The notes: a model not told the origin generated them from the sequence alone. 64,000 nucleotides of DNA from WAOL01 sp964399035 (GCA_964399035.1 CAYNPH010000009.1:62001-126000); one strand, 5' to 3'. Shown: positions 24,646 through 33,929, numbered from the stretch's first letter. Translations and numbers: made by a program.

Positions 24646-26450
24646 CTAGCTCTCCACGGATGCCACAAGTACGGCGTCGCAAAAGAGTAACATTAAGTGA
24701 AGTATTTAATGCCCTAAGCCTAGCTCTGTTTGAAAAATGGGCCCGCCATCTAGTTCACTCATTCGAACTAGATACACTACTTCAAAAGGCAGGAATGACA
24801 TGCCACCCAGTAATTTATGCGTCAAGAGTCCTCTTTGTGACAATGCTTATTCTCCTGCTCATTACCTCACCTGCAATGTTTGCTATAACCTTAATACCTG
24901 TACACTTAGTGATCAAAGTAATCCTACTAGTACTGGCTATAATAGCACCAACAATAACATTCACTATAGGACTCCTTTACCCTAACATAAAGGCGTCAAC
25001 TAGGAAAATTATGGTTGACAATGAATTACCTTTCTTTATGGCGTACGTCTCAACAATGGTGAGAGGAGGAGTTAGCGTTGACAGAGTAATAGAAAGAGTG
25101 GCGCAGTTAAAGATTTTCAAGTATTTAAGGGAGGAAGCACAACGTATAGTACTACATATAAGGTTCTTTGGAGAGGATCCTTTAAGCGCGATTGAAAAAG
25201 TAGTTAAAAATCATCCTAGCAGTCGTTTTAGGGACCTAATGCTAGGTTATACAACTACTCTGAGAACTGGCGGTGATGTCCTACATTACCTTGAAATAAG
25301 GACACAAGAACTCTTCGCAGCCCGGATGAATGAAATAAAGTCACTTACTGAAAAGATGGGCTCCTTCCTAGAGATATATATAGTCCTAGGAGTGATAACC
25401 TCTATAACTCTGTTTGTATTCTTCGCTGTGAGCGGTGCTTTAGCTATGGCTGGATCACAAGCAGGAGGTAGTGCATCAGTACTTAAATTATCTGCATTAC
25501 GAGGCACACAGAACCTTGTCACGCCAACACTCTACAACTTCCTCGTGCTCCCCTTACTAGGAATAATGGTACTTGCAATGGCACACTCCGCACAACCGAA
25601 ATCGTCGATAATTAGATATGAACCTTATTTAACACTATTAGTAGTCTCTCCTTTCGCACTAGTCACTTTTATAATAGTGCTGAGTGTGACTGGAGGCATT
25701 AGGATCTTTTCAGGCGAGTTCGGTATAAAGGAAGTAAAAGCTCTAATAATAGCAATATCCGCAGCTCTACTAATGCTCTCTATACCGCCCTGGATTACAT
25801 ATGAACGGCAAGCAAAAGACACCAAAGGAATAATTAAATCAACCGCTGATTTCCTCAGGGACTTAAGTGAAGTGCGAAAGACTGGATTAAGTCCTGAGAA
25901 ATGCATAATAACTCTATCTGAGCGAGATTACAGAAATTTAAACACAGTAGTTAAACGAGCTGGGGCAGCACTAGCTACAGGTATAGGACTTGAAAGTGCC
26001 TTAAGAACTGCTCTAAAAGGGATTAAGGAATGGTTCGTAATAACTATATTTAGGTTTTTAACGGATTCCATAACCGTGGGCGGCGGATCCCCAGAAATCA
26101 TAGATGCGCTCGCTAGGTTCACGCAAAATCTTGCTGAATCTGAAGAGGAAATGCGAAAAAGATTACGGGCCTACGTCGCACTACCTTACTTTGGTGCAAT
26201 CATGCTGGCTGCGGCCCCGCTAGTAATACTTTGGCTACTTGTAGCGTCAGCAAAGAGCCTAGAACCTAATGCCTTAGCGCCACTGATATTTATATTAAGT
26301 GGCGGCGCTCTAATTAACAATTATATTATGGGCATAGTAGCTGGTAAGGTAAGCAGGATGAACGTAGCTGCTGGGTTCAAGCATGCTGTATTCATGACAT
26401 TAATAACAACGATAACAACAATGTTAACGTTGAAGTTCCTAGGGATATAG
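24642..26450 (+). CDS. Type IV pilus membrane platform protein (TadC/ArlJ-like)
   Basis: A 602-residue polytopic membrane protein, translationally coupled to the ATPase. It contains two T2SSF modules: the first with NELPFFMAYVSTMVRGGVS (about residues 127-145) and the second with TADFLRDLSEVRKTGLSPE (about 397-415), each followed by a long cytoplasmic helical loop and membrane helices. Hydrophobic segments are visible near 60-110, 245-270, 300-310, 325-350, 360-385, 510-560 and 580-598. This is the standard inner-membrane partner of the VirB11-like motor in archaeal pili. Confidence 0.9.
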   Translation: MTSSPRMPQVRRRKRVTLSEVFNALSLALFEKWARHLVHSFELDTLLQKAGMTCHPVIYASRVLFVTMLILLLITSPAMFAITLIPVHLVIKVILLVLAIIAPTITFTIGLLYPNIKASTRKIMVDNELPFFMAYVSTMVRGGVSVDRVIERVAQLKIFKYLREEAQRIVLHIRFFGEDPLSAIEKVVKNHPSSRFRDLMLGYTTTLRTGGDVLHYLEIRTQELFAARMNEIKSLTEKMGSFLEIYIVLGVITSITLFVFFAVSGALAMAGSQAGGSASVLKLSALRGTQNLVTPTLYNFLVLPLLGIMVLAMAHSAQPKSSIIRYEPYLTLLVVSPFALVTFIIVLSVTGGIRIFSGEFGIKEVKALIIAISAALLMLSIPPWITYERQAKDTKGIIKSTADFLRDLSEVRKTGLSPEKCIITLSERDYRNLNTVVKRAGAALATGIGLESALRTALKGIKEWFVITIFRFLTDSITVGGGSPEIIDALARFTQNLAESEEEMRKRLRAYVALPYFGAIMLAAAPLVILWLLVASAKSLEPNALAPLIFILSGGALINNYIMGIVAGKVSRMNVAAGFKHAVFMTLITTITTMLTLKFLGI

Positions 26451-26627
26451 CTTTCCATTATTAAACTGAACCGCGTTAATGTAAACATATTCCTACAAAT
26501 AAAACATTAACGAATATCATAGCAATTAATCTAAATATTCAATTAAAGTATTATTGATTTTCAATAAGGGAAAAGTGGACGTAAATTAATTTAAACCCCT
26601 CCTAGCTACTGAAATAGGGGAAAATTC

Positions 26628-27047
26628 ATGGATATGCGCAAGGCTATATCCCCAATAATAGCAACGGTAATACTAGTAGCCGTCACGTTAGTAATTGCCG
26701 TAGCCATAGTAGGATGGTTAATGGGTCTATGGGGCGGACTAGCTGGCGGATCACCAGCTATATCAATTACGAACCAGAAGCTCAATACTAATGGCACACT
26801 AATAATATATGTGAAGAACTCTGGTGGCGGATCAGATAAGCTACTTAGTGCAGAACTTCTAAGTGGCGGATCAGTCATTGGTACTAATTCAACTACTATG
26901 ACGATATCGGCAAATTACGCTGGTTGGATCACAATAAACTTCAAGCTCAATACTGGCGTAACTATAAATCCTGGAGATACCTTGACTGTTAAACTGTACT
27001 TCGAAAACTCAGGCACACAGCAATTCTCTGTGACGGCCGTCGGTTAG
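26628..27047 (+). CDS. Type IV pilin
   Basis: A 139-residue prepilin. The N-terminus MDMRK followed by AISPIIATVILVAVTLVIAV is the archaeal class III signal peptide: a short positively charged leader, a cleavage point after Arg-Lys, and a hydrophobic stalk helix. The rest is a Ser/Gly/Thr/Asn-rich beta domain (GGGSDKLLSAELLSGG) with several Asn-x-Ser/Thr sites. A prepilin peptidase (PibD) is expected but is not in the window. The gene follows the platform gene after a 177-base AT-rich spacer, so it may have its own promoter for higher expression. Confidence 0.85.
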   Translation: MDMRKAISPIIATVILVAVTLVIAVAIVGWLMGLWGGLAGGSPAISITNQKLNTNGTLIIYVKNSGGGSDKLLSAELLSGGSVIGTNSTTMTISANYAGWITINFKLNTGVTINPGDTLTVKLYFENSGTQQFSVTAVG

Positions 27048-27180
27048 CAAACGTTAGCTGCCTTATACAATTTTTAATATCAAGCCTTTGCCGAATATTA
27101 ATGTTAGCTTAGTTATATTTTTACCCTATACTTACCCTACACTGCTACTGCCTATACCGCATAAGTTAAGTCCTATTTAT

Positions 27181-27206
27181 TTAGCGCTACACTGCTATAG
27201 TGCTAA
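27181..27206 (+). repeat. Stem-loop between pilin and glycosyltransferase genes
   Basis: TTAGCGCTA (27181-27189) pairs with TAGTGCTAA (27198-27206), nine pairs including one G-T, with an eight-base loop. An 11-base direct repeat CTACACTGCTA occurs at 27137-27147 and 27187-27197, the latter in the loop. It could stabilise the 3' end of the pilin mRNA. Confidence 0.35.
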
Positions 27207-27246
27207 ATTTAATGATGTGAGTAAGGCACAAAGTTTTATAGTAAAA

Positions 27247-27270
27247 TACTCCTCCAAAGACAAAGGAGTA
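27247..27270 (+). promoter_or_regulatory. Hairpin containing the ribosome binding site of the GT39-like gene
   Basis: TACTCCT (27247-27253) can pair with AGGAGTA (27264-27270). The second arm contains the GGAG ribosome binding site, seven to eight bases before ATG 27277, so the fold would mask it. Confidence 0.35.
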
Positions 27271-27276
27271 CTCATC

Positions 27277-28500
27277 ATGAAGTCCTTCCGGCATTACGTG
27301 ACTAGAAAAACCGCTGGATGCGCTGAAATCCTCTTGCCTATACTTATGTTATTATTACTTGCATATATTGCTGGGCTTCGCCTTTCTGAAGTTGTTTTTC
27401 CTTATAGCTATAGTGATGAATATTATTACATTACAGCTGGAATTAATTATGTAAAATATGGTAATATAGATTTAATTAACTGGGAACATCCTCCTCTAGC
27501 TAAGTACTTGATAGGGCTTTCTACAATATATTTAGGTAATCCTCATGTGATAGTTTTTTTAGTTGGTTATCTATGTGTTATAATCTTCTTTTTCACAGTA
27601 CTTACGCTTACACACAATTATTACAGGGCATTATTTAGTTCATTGCTACTATGTTCTTCTATACCATTTATTAAGACATTTAATTATGCTCTACTAGATT
27701 GTTTTGCTTTGTTTTTCTCCTCACTTGCGTTCTATTTAGCAATACTCACATTAAATAGAGAACATGCATATACATACAGCTTTGTTGAGGGAATTCTTTG
27801 GGGATTAGCTGTAGCAAGTAAGTGGACATCATTATACTTGTTTTTAGGAAGGATAATATGCTCCCTCTTCCGGCCTACGATTAAGATCTCCTACAAAAAA
27901 TATTTTATAATTTTATTTGTAATGTCCTCTATAACGTATATGTTAGCCTTCATTAGTGATTTAAATAAATCTTTCAGTGTTTTCCTCCAGCATAACATCA
28001 GGATGATATTATTTATGTTATCCCACCATTCTATAACGTTACATACGCTCACCAAAGGACTTACACTACTTTTTTTGAAAACTACTTTCTGGCATAGACT
28101 CCCAAATGTTTTTATTACGCTGACAGTAGTTAACTCTACAGTAATTAATCAGAGTATTACAATTACACCTGCACCATATACTCTCGAAATAGATATTTTA
28201 CCAACCTTCGGTGCTTTCTTACTTCCTCTTGTACCGTTTGCGTTAGTTTATGGGATACTTCAATTTAAGAAACTAAGTACCCCACATAAATATGCCTTCA
28301 TATTGGCAGTATCATCAATATTTCCGGTGCTACATGGTTCAATACCGTGGTACTATATTTACGCTACATACTTTTGGTGCGCTTTTTTCGCAACAATGTT
28401 TCGATCTAAGTACTTAATTATTCTACTTATCATGAATATTCTGTACTACGCTTTATTAACAAGCCTAAATTTAAATAGGTTAGTGATTTTCGGTGTGTAA
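27277..28500 (+). CDS. GT39/PMT-like membrane mannosyltransferase
   Basis: A 407-residue polytopic membrane protein with about nine hydrophobic segments. After the first helix, the loop YSDEYYYITAGINYVKYGN and WEHPPLAKYLIG match the first extracellular loop of dolichyl-phosphate-mannose protein mannosyltransferases and related GT-C enzymes (acidic DE pair and EHPPLAK). It probably transfers a sugar from a polyprenyl phosphate carrier to pilins or the neighbouring surface protein. ATG 27277 has GGAG at proper distance; the open frame upstream to 27088 does not look coding. The gene is extremely AT-rich (11 G+C in the 60 bases 27421-27480) and unlike the housekeeping genes, suggesting transfer or rapid divergence. 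Confidence 0.7.
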   Translation: MKSFRHYVTRKTAGCAEILLPILMLLLLAYIAGLRLSEVVFPYSYSDEYYYITAGINYVKYGNIDLINWEHPPLAKYLIGLSTIYLGNPHVIVFLVGYLCVIIFFFTVLTLTHNYYRALFSSLLLCSSIPFIKTFNYALLDCFALFFSSLAFYLAILTLNREHAYTYSFVEGILWGLAVASKWTSLYLFLGRIICSLFRPTIKISYKKYFIILFVMSSITYMLAFISDLNKSFSVFLQHNIRMILFMLSHHSITLHTLTKGLTLLFLKTTFWHRLPNVFITLTVVNSTVINQSITITPAPYTLEIDILPTFGAFLLPLVPFALVYGILQFKKLSTPHKYAFILAVSSIFPVLHGSIPWYYIYATYFWCAFFATMFRSKYLIILLIMNILYYALLTSLNLNRLVIFGV

Positions 28501-28598
28501 TCACCTAACTATATCGTTTTAGAGATGTTACACAATATTCAACTGAATAATAAAATATATCTTACTCGCGTAGTAATTAGCTATACGGAGGTATCCAC

Positions 28599-29051
28599 GT
28601 GAGCAGGTGTAATATTAAATTATGCAGGGGAATATCCGCGATGATAATTGAGGTGTTAATAATAGCGCTAACTCTAATAATGGTTTCATTGGCAGTATCA
28701 TGGATCATGGGATTATGGCACACTACAGAGGAAACATTTATGATTAGACCTATGATTCAAATAAGTTATGGCTCACTATCATCAAAGCCCGTGCTAAAGC
28801 TTTATATTACAAATAAGGGACAACGTGGTGACGAAATACTAAGAGTGGAGATAAAGGCTGGCTCTGGCTATTATGTTAACACAACAACATTTAATATACC
28901 TGCAGGGTTTTCAGGTCCCATACTTATCGATAAATGGAGTATTGCTGGTTCCCCTAAGTCGTTAGAACCGGGGGATAGATGCCGAATCTACATATATACT
29001 AAGGAACATGGTATGTTATTTTATGATATCGTGGTTACATCACAAGGATAG
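28599..29051 (+). CDS. Second pilin-like protein
   Basis: A 150-residue protein starting at GTG 28599. A short basic leader (MSRCNIKLCRG) precedes ISAMIIEVLIIALTLIMVSL, a stalk-like hydrophobic helix with Glu at the position corresponding to Glu5 of pilins, followed by a beta-rich domain resembling the first pilin (YITNKGQRGDEILRVEIKAG). It is likely a minor pilin or tip component. The leader contains two cysteines and ends Arg-Gly rather than Arg-Lys, an unusual processing site. Confidence 0.65.
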   Translation: MSRCNIKLCRGISAMIIEVLIIALTLIMVSLAVSWIMGLWHTTEETFMIRPMIQISYGSLSSKPVLKLYITNKGQRGDEILRVEIKAGSGYYVNTTTFNIPAGFSGPILIDKWSIAGSPKSLEPGDRCRIYIYTKEHGMLFYDIVVTSQG

Positions 29052-29253
29052 ATCACGAAATATACGCATCATTGGTTGCATATTTATTGCTATGTCGGGT
29101 TGATGATCCTTGAACATCTTTTCCTTAACACAGTATAGACACAAGGAGTTAACCTAAGCACTAAGGCAGTTAGTATTAGCTTATGGTATTAATGCCATTG
29201 AGTACTGCATAGCATTTTATTCGGAGCCAGAATTTATGTATTTGGGGAATTAC

Positions 29254-30552
29254 ATGAAACTACCAGAAAAGCTTGTTCAAGTATTGGAAATAACACGTAA
29301 CCATAACCGCTGGAGAAGATTTGAGTGCGTTAACTTAATAGCGTCTGAGAACGTTATGTCTCCTTTAGCTGAGGCCGCGTACTTTACCGATATGATGCAC
29401 AGATATGCTGAGGGCAAGCCCGGGAAGAGGTACTATCAGGGCAACGTATACACCGATCAGATAGAATTGCTGGTAATGGAGCTCATGTCTAACTTGCTCC
29501 AAGTTGAATATGTTGAGCCCAGACCAATAAGTGGGACTATAGCTAATGCTGTAGTGTTTAGGAACCTTGCTAACCCGGGCGATAAGGCGTTAATAGCGCC
29601 TGTTCAGGCTGGCGCACATGTTTCACACACGCGTTTCGGCACGTTAGGTGCGCTGGGTATTAAGCAAGTAGAGTTACCTTTTGACATGGAGCGCTGGAAC
29701 ATAGATGTTGATAAGGCCGTTAAGATGATTGAGGAAGTGAAGCCCAAGTTCGTTACCTTAGGTGCTAGTGTCTACATGTTTCCACACCCAACCAAGGAGA
29801 TAGCTGAAGCCGCGCACGCTGTTGGTGCTAAGGTAGTCCATGATGTCGCCCACGTCCTAGGGCTAATAACTGGTAAGAGGTGGCCTAACCCTGTGCACGA
29901 GGGCGCCGACGTTGCTACATCGTCAACACACAAGACATTTCCGGGCCCACAAGGTGGGCTGATATTCACAAACGACAGGGCACTATACAAGGCAGTGGCT
30001 AAGACCGTGTTCCCGTGGTTTGTCAGCAATCATCACCTCCATAGATTACCTGCGATGGCCGTAACTGCCATTGAGATGATGGAGTTCGGTGAGGTATATG
30101 CTGACCAGATAGTGAGGAACGCTAAGGCATTTGCTGAAGCGTTGGCAGAGGAGGGCTTTAAGATACCGACGGAGCACCTAGGTTTCACACAGTCCCACAC
30201 CTTCGTGGTTGACGTGCGGGAATTAGGTGGCGGAGCTAAGGCGGCCAAACTACTGGAGGACGCGAACATCATACTGAACAAGAACCTACTCCCATGGGAT
30301 CCGCCTGAGGCCGTCAAGAATCCCAGTGGTTTAAGGATAGGTGTGCAGGAGATGACTAGGTTCGGCATGAAGGAAGGGGACTTCAGAGAGCTAGCTAGGT
30401 TCTTTAAAGAGGTACTAATAGAGGGCAAGGACCCGACAGAGATTAAGAAGAAAGTCATAGAATTCCGGAGGAACTTCCTAGAAGTTAAGTACGGGTACGA
30501 CATACCGCAAGAGTTCAGGGACAGCTTACTGAAGGTGCCAATGCTATTATGA
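29254..30552 (+). CDS. glyA: Serine hydroxymethyltransferase
   Basis: A PLP enzyme interconverting serine and glycine with transfer of a one-carbon unit to a pterin carrier (tetrahydromethanopterin-type in archaea). Landmarks are LIASENVMSP (about residue 28), GKRYYQGNVYTDQIE (about 60), HDVAHVLGLI and the PLP-lysine motif SSTHKTFPGPQGG (about 225). Length 432 residues as for archaeal SHMT. ATG 29254 follows TTGGGGA; ATG 29236 would add six residues. The stop overlaps the next start (ATGA type). Confidence 0.96.
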   Translation: MKLPEKLVQVLEITRNHNRWRRFECVNLIASENVMSPLAEAAYFTDMMHRYAEGKPGKRYYQGNVYTDQIELLVMELMSNLLQVEYVEPRPISGTIANAVVFRNLANPGDKALIAPVQAGAHVSHTRFGTLGALGIKQVELPFDMERWNIDVDKAVKMIEEVKPKFVTLGASVYMFPHPTKEIAEAAHAVGAKVVHDVAHVLGLITGKRWPNPVHEGADVATSSTHKTFPGPQGGLIFTNDRALYKAVAKTVFPWFVSNHHLHRLPAMAVTAIEMMEFGEVYADQIVRNAKAFAEALAEEGFKIPTEHLGFTQSHTFVVDVRELGGGAKAAKLLEDANIILNKNLLPWDPPEAVKNPSGLRIGVQEMTRFGMKEGDFRELARFFKEVLIEGKDPTEIKKKVIEFRRNFLEVKYGYDIPQEFRDSLLKVPMLL

Positions 30553-31364
30553 CACCCGTCAAAAAACCTCAGGAATTCCGCTGGGATCTTTTTAAGTGGG
30601 TAGAACTCGCTGAGAACCTAAAGGGAATTAAGTATCATGTCGTTTTCTTCCCGATAGGTAGTGTGGAGCAACATGGCCCCCACCTCCCTTTAGGTCTTGA
30701 CTACATCATAGCGGATGAGGTCAGTAAGAGGGCATGCCAGAGGTTATGGGCGAACGGCGTTCTGGCGTTGAAGCTCCCCCCTCTACCCTTCGGCATGAGT
30801 AGCATGTGGGGAGCGTATCCTGGCACAATAACGCTCTCGACCGAAACACTGTATGGCGTAGTGAAGGACATCCTGCACTCGCTATGGAAGTCGGGGGTTA
30901 GACTTGCAGTAGTAGTGAATGGGCATGCCGGTAATGCGGATCTACTTAGGGTGGTTGCTAGGGACTCCGCCGAGGAGTTCGAGGGTTTAACCATTGCTGT
31001 AATCACTGTGTGGGAAATTGTTGGTGACCTAATCAAGGAGTTATTCCAGACGCCGTTCTTCCACGCTGACGAGGTCGAGACAAGCATTGCGTTAGCCCTT
31101 AACTTGCCCGTTAGTGAGCCTCCAAGAAACGCGCCTCAACCAACCGAGTTTAGGATGTACAACGAGGAGTGGCACTCACTAGATCTAACAACTAGGCCCA
31201 AGGTATTCGTGTATTCGAAGGAATCCTCGAAAGTCGTTGGTCTGGGCGCCTTCGGTTTGCCATCCTTAGCAACTAAGGATAAAGGACTGAAACTTCTGGA
31301 AGGGATAGAATCCAGAATCGTGAAATTCGTAACCGACCTGCTCCATGAGCTTGGGCATAAGTGA
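30549..31364 (+). CDS. Creatininase-family amidohydrolase
   Basis: A 271-residue member of the creatininase/FAPy deformylase (ArfB) family. The metal-binding motifs are visible: FPIGSVEQHGPHLPLGLD (Glu-x-His, Asp; about residue 35), VVNGHAGNADLLR (about 120) and FFHADEVETSIAL (about 175). In archaea such enzymes act in riboflavin/F420 synthesis (FAPy formamide hydrolysis) or on unknown amides; the exact substrate cannot be read from the sequence. It overlaps glyA by four bases, so it is co-translated with it. Confidence 0.82.
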   Translation: MTPVKKPQEFRWDLFKWVELAENLKGIKYHVVFFPIGSVEQHGPHLPLGLDYIIADEVSKRACQRLWANGVLALKLPPLPFGMSSMWGAYPGTITLSTETLYGVVKDILHSLWKSGVRLAVVVNGHAGNADLLRVVARDSAEEFEGLTIAVITVWEIVGDLIKELFQTPFFHADEVETSIALALNLPVSEPPRNAPQPTEFRMYNEEWHSLDLTTRPKVFVYSKESSKVVGLGAFGLPSLATKDKGLKLLEGIESRIVKFVTDLLHELGHK

Positions 31365-31373
31365 TTTTTAGTG

Positions 31374-32054
31374 CTAGCCTATAATCCGATATTCTCTACC
31401 TGCGTGAAGGTACACTAACCCCTCCTTGATTAAGGAATCGAGCAAGCCCCTCTCCTCGGGACTTAATTTCCCAACTTCGCTGACGCTTAATGGGAACTTT
31501 TTCTTGAATCTGTCGAGGAACTTCGGATCAACTAAGTAGTCCCCGATGGGTATCGCTACGCCCTCATTGACATACGCCTCGATAGGTTTACTCGCAAGCT
31601 TCCTGGCCTCGCTTAGCGTGACCAGACCTTTACCAGATAAGATACTCAGTAATGAATCGGTGACCTTCTTATCCTTCCTCTGCCTTGCCTTGTGTGTCGA
31701 TATGCCCTTCTTCAGTAAGTTTATTTCCTGCTCCAGCCGATCAACCCTAGCTTTAAGCTCCATCACCACTGATTTTAGTTCTTCAATAGTGCCGACAAGT
31801 TCAGCTACCGAAATATCGGGCCGCGAACTACTGCTTTCGCCTTGAGTCACCTCAACATCATCTAATGCTGGGAATCCCACTCTAACTAAGTAACCGCCCC
31901 TTGGTGACCGTATCACGTAACCCGCTTCCCTAAGTCTGAGTAGCGCGTAACGAACGACATTATACGGCAGACCTAAGGCGTCTGCCACCTCCCTGGGTGT
32001 GGCGCCCGGATTATTCTTCAGGAACGCTAGTACCTTTCTGTCAACGCCGCTCAA
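31374..32054 (-). CDS. Winged-helix regulator with coiled coil
   Basis: A 226-residue protein. Residues 1-60 are a winged HTH (TPREVADALGLPYNVVRYALL, then REAGYV and a wing SPRGGYLVR). Residues about 85-120 are a coiled coil with heptads (LKSVVMELKARVDRLEQEIN), suggesting a dimer. The C-terminal 80 residues are a separate helical domain ending in a second HTH-like LSPEERGLLDSLIKEGLV. Function unknown; probably a transcription factor. It converges with the creatininase gene and is divergent from the next small gene. Confidence 0.65.
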   Translation of the reverse strand: MSGVDRKVLAFLKNNPGATPREVADALGLPYNVVRYALLRLREAGYVIRSPRGGYLVRVGFPALDDVEVTQGESSSSRPDISVAELVGTIEELKSVVMELKARVDRLEQEINLLKKGISTHKARQRKDKKVTDSLLSILSGKGLVTLSEARKLASKPIEAYVNEGVAIPIGDYLVDPKFLDRFKKKFPLSVSEVGKLSPEERGLLDSLIKEGLVYLHAGREYRIIG

Positions 32055-32108
32055 GACACCATCAAGAGATATAGGTTTGCTAACCTAATAAAGTGTGGTT
32101 GAGGGTGC

Positions 32109-32453
32109 ATGGGTAGGTCAACAGAGGAGAAGATTCGGGAGATCGTTGAACTCATTGATGAATGTGACGATTACTGGCGCAAGGCCGCATTTTACTCAGA
32201 CCCTGACGTCAGCGCGCTACTCGATACCCTTTATGAAAGGTGGGAGTCCAGTAGTATGCGTGGAGTCCCTCTAGACTACGCGACCGATGATGAAGTGGAC
32301 TTCCTTTACCACAAGGCTAAATCGCTAACGCGTGAGGACGCTAGGAGGAGTGAGCGTACATTCATTAAAAAGTCCATGGGTATTGATGAGGAAATCAGTA
32401 AGAGAGATAATAGTAAACGTCGTAAGAGAAGGTTTTTCGGCTTATTCCCTTAA
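32109..32453 (+). CDS. Small hypothetical protein
   Basis: A 114-residue charged, mainly helical protein starting at ATG 32109 with GAGGGTG upstream. The N-terminal part (EKIREIVELIDECDDYWRK) is amphipathic; the C-terminus ends basic and aromatic (KRRKRRFFGLFP). The RRFFGLFP tail could be a short interaction peptide. It overlaps the end of serS by four bases in convergent orientation. No family recognised. Confidence 0.5.
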   Translation: MGRSTEEKIREIVELIDECDDYWRKAAFYSDPDVSALLDTLYERWESSSMRGVPLDYATDDEVDFLYHKAKSLTREDARRSERTFIKKSMGIDEEISKRDNSKRRKRRFFGLFP

Positions 32454-33823
32454 TCCTTCTTCCTGGGGTAGATGTAATCCTTAGGCGCTTTGTTAAAGGG
32501 TTCTAGGTACTTCCTCAGAACCTTCGGTATTTCCACAACTCCGTCCTCTTTCTGATAGTTTTCTAGAATAGCAGTTATCGTTCTAGTGCTTGCTATCGCT
32601 GTCGAGTTTAGCATATGTACGAAATCCCTAATCATCCCCTTTCTCCTGAGGTACTTTACGTTCAGCTTGTATGCCTGCCAGTCAAGGACGTTGCTACAGC
32701 TTACTAGTTCCCTAAACTTACCCTGTGCTGGGTACCATGCCTCCAAGTCGTACTTCATGGCGGCACGCAGGTTGAGTTCGCCCGAAGCAATGTTGACTAT
32801 CCTAAACGGTATTCCGAGACCCTTGTAGAGTTCCTCAGCATTGCCTATGAGGAGATCGAATACTTCCCAGCTTTGCTCTGGTAGGGTGTACGCGAATTGC
32901 TCGACTTTATGGAACTGATGAACCCTGAATATTCCTTTAATGTCCCTGTTAGCTGCTCCGGCCTCCTTACGGAAGCACGGGCTTACACCCACGTACAGTA
33001 GCGGGAGGTCCTCCTCCGGTATTACCTCACCCGCATGAAGTGCTGCTAGCGGGTGCTCAGCCGTCGCTATTAAGTATAGGTCCTCACCGTCTATTTTGTA
33101 GAGGGCGTCCTTAAATGCCTCAAACTCCTCGACCGCCCGCATGTACTTGCCTTTGAGGAAGTATGGTGGGAGGACTAGCGTGAATCCTTTACTCGTTAGG
33201 TAGTCTATAGCGTATGAGAGGAGCGCCATGTCTAGCCAGACCAGGTCGTCGAAGAGGTAGTAGAACCTGGAACCTGCTACTTCACCAGCTTTTAGTGTGT
33301 CGCCAAGCCTCAGCACGTTTTCGAGCATATCCGCGTGACCCACTATCTCCCTATCAGTAACCTCGTACTCCATCCTAACGCCCTTGCCCTCGGTCTCGGC
33401 GAGGAAGTCCTTGAGATGCTTGCGCTGTACTAAGGCCTTACCCCATACCCTGACAACTGCGTTATATGAGTCGTCAGGCCCTATGGGTACAGACTCATGA
33501 AGCAAGCTGGGCATCTGATCGAGTATCTGCTTTCTTCGAGTTTCAGCCTCCTTCAGCTTTGCTTCATACTCTCCTATTTCTTTCAGCAGTTCCTTAGCCT
33601 TGGCTATTAATTCGCTCCTCTCTTCGGGCTTAGCCTTCGCTATGCGTGAACTTATTACATTGTGTTCGTGTCTGAGCTTATTCAACTCCGTCTGCAACCT
33701 ACGCCACTCAGCGTCGACCCTCAGGAACTCATCCACTAGGCTAGGATCCATGAACCTTTTCCTGAGGTTCTCCCTCATTAAGTCCGGGTTCGTTCTCAGT
33801 GTTTGTAGGACGGACCAAGGCAC
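32450..33823 (-). CDS. serS: Seryl-tRNA synthetase
   Basis: Class II synthetase that charges tRNA-Ser. The N-terminal antiparallel coiled-coil arm (residues about 30-110) binds the long variable arm of tRNA-Ser; the catalytic domain carries motif 2 FRKEAGAANRDIKGIFRVHQF (split around residue 280) and motif 3 region NSTAIASTRTITAILENYQ (about 410). This is the common bacterial-type SerRS, not the methanogen type. Start GTG 33823 with GAGGTGG eight bases ahead. 457 residues, family length. Confidence 0.96.
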   Translation of the reverse strand: MPWSVLQTLRTNPDLMRENLRKRFMDPSLVDEFLRVDAEWRRLQTELNKLRHEHNVISSRIAKAKPEERSELIAKAKELLKEIGEYEAKLKEAETRRKQILDQMPSLLHESVPIGPDDSYNAVVRVWGKALVQRKHLKDFLAETEGKGVRMEYEVTDREIVGHADMLENVLRLGDTLKAGEVAGSRFYYLFDDLVWLDMALLSYAIDYLTSKGFTLVLPPYFLKGKYMRAVEEFEAFKDALYKIDGEDLYLIATAEHPLAALHAGEVIPEEDLPLLYVGVSPCFRKEAGAANRDIKGIFRVHQFHKVEQFAYTLPEQSWEVFDLLIGNAEELYKGLGIPFRIVNIASGELNLRAAMKYDLEAWYPAQGKFRELVSCSNVLDWQAYKLNVKYLRRKGMIRDFVHMLNSTAIASTRTITAILENYQKEDGVVEIPKVLRKYLEPFNKAPKDYIYPRKKD

Positions 33824-33929
33824 CTAAATCCACCTCTTTACTCTCACTAGGCTAAGTCTGAACCTAAAGATATATCTCTTTTCCGGTCGCTTAACGTGCC
33901 TTACTACTGGAAACCTTTATTTCTCTTTA

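Noticed and set aside
27088..27276. N-terminal extension of the GT39-like gene
   Set aside because: The residues are not membrane-loop-like or conserved-looking, contain the stem-loops, and ATG 27277 has a good ribosome binding site.
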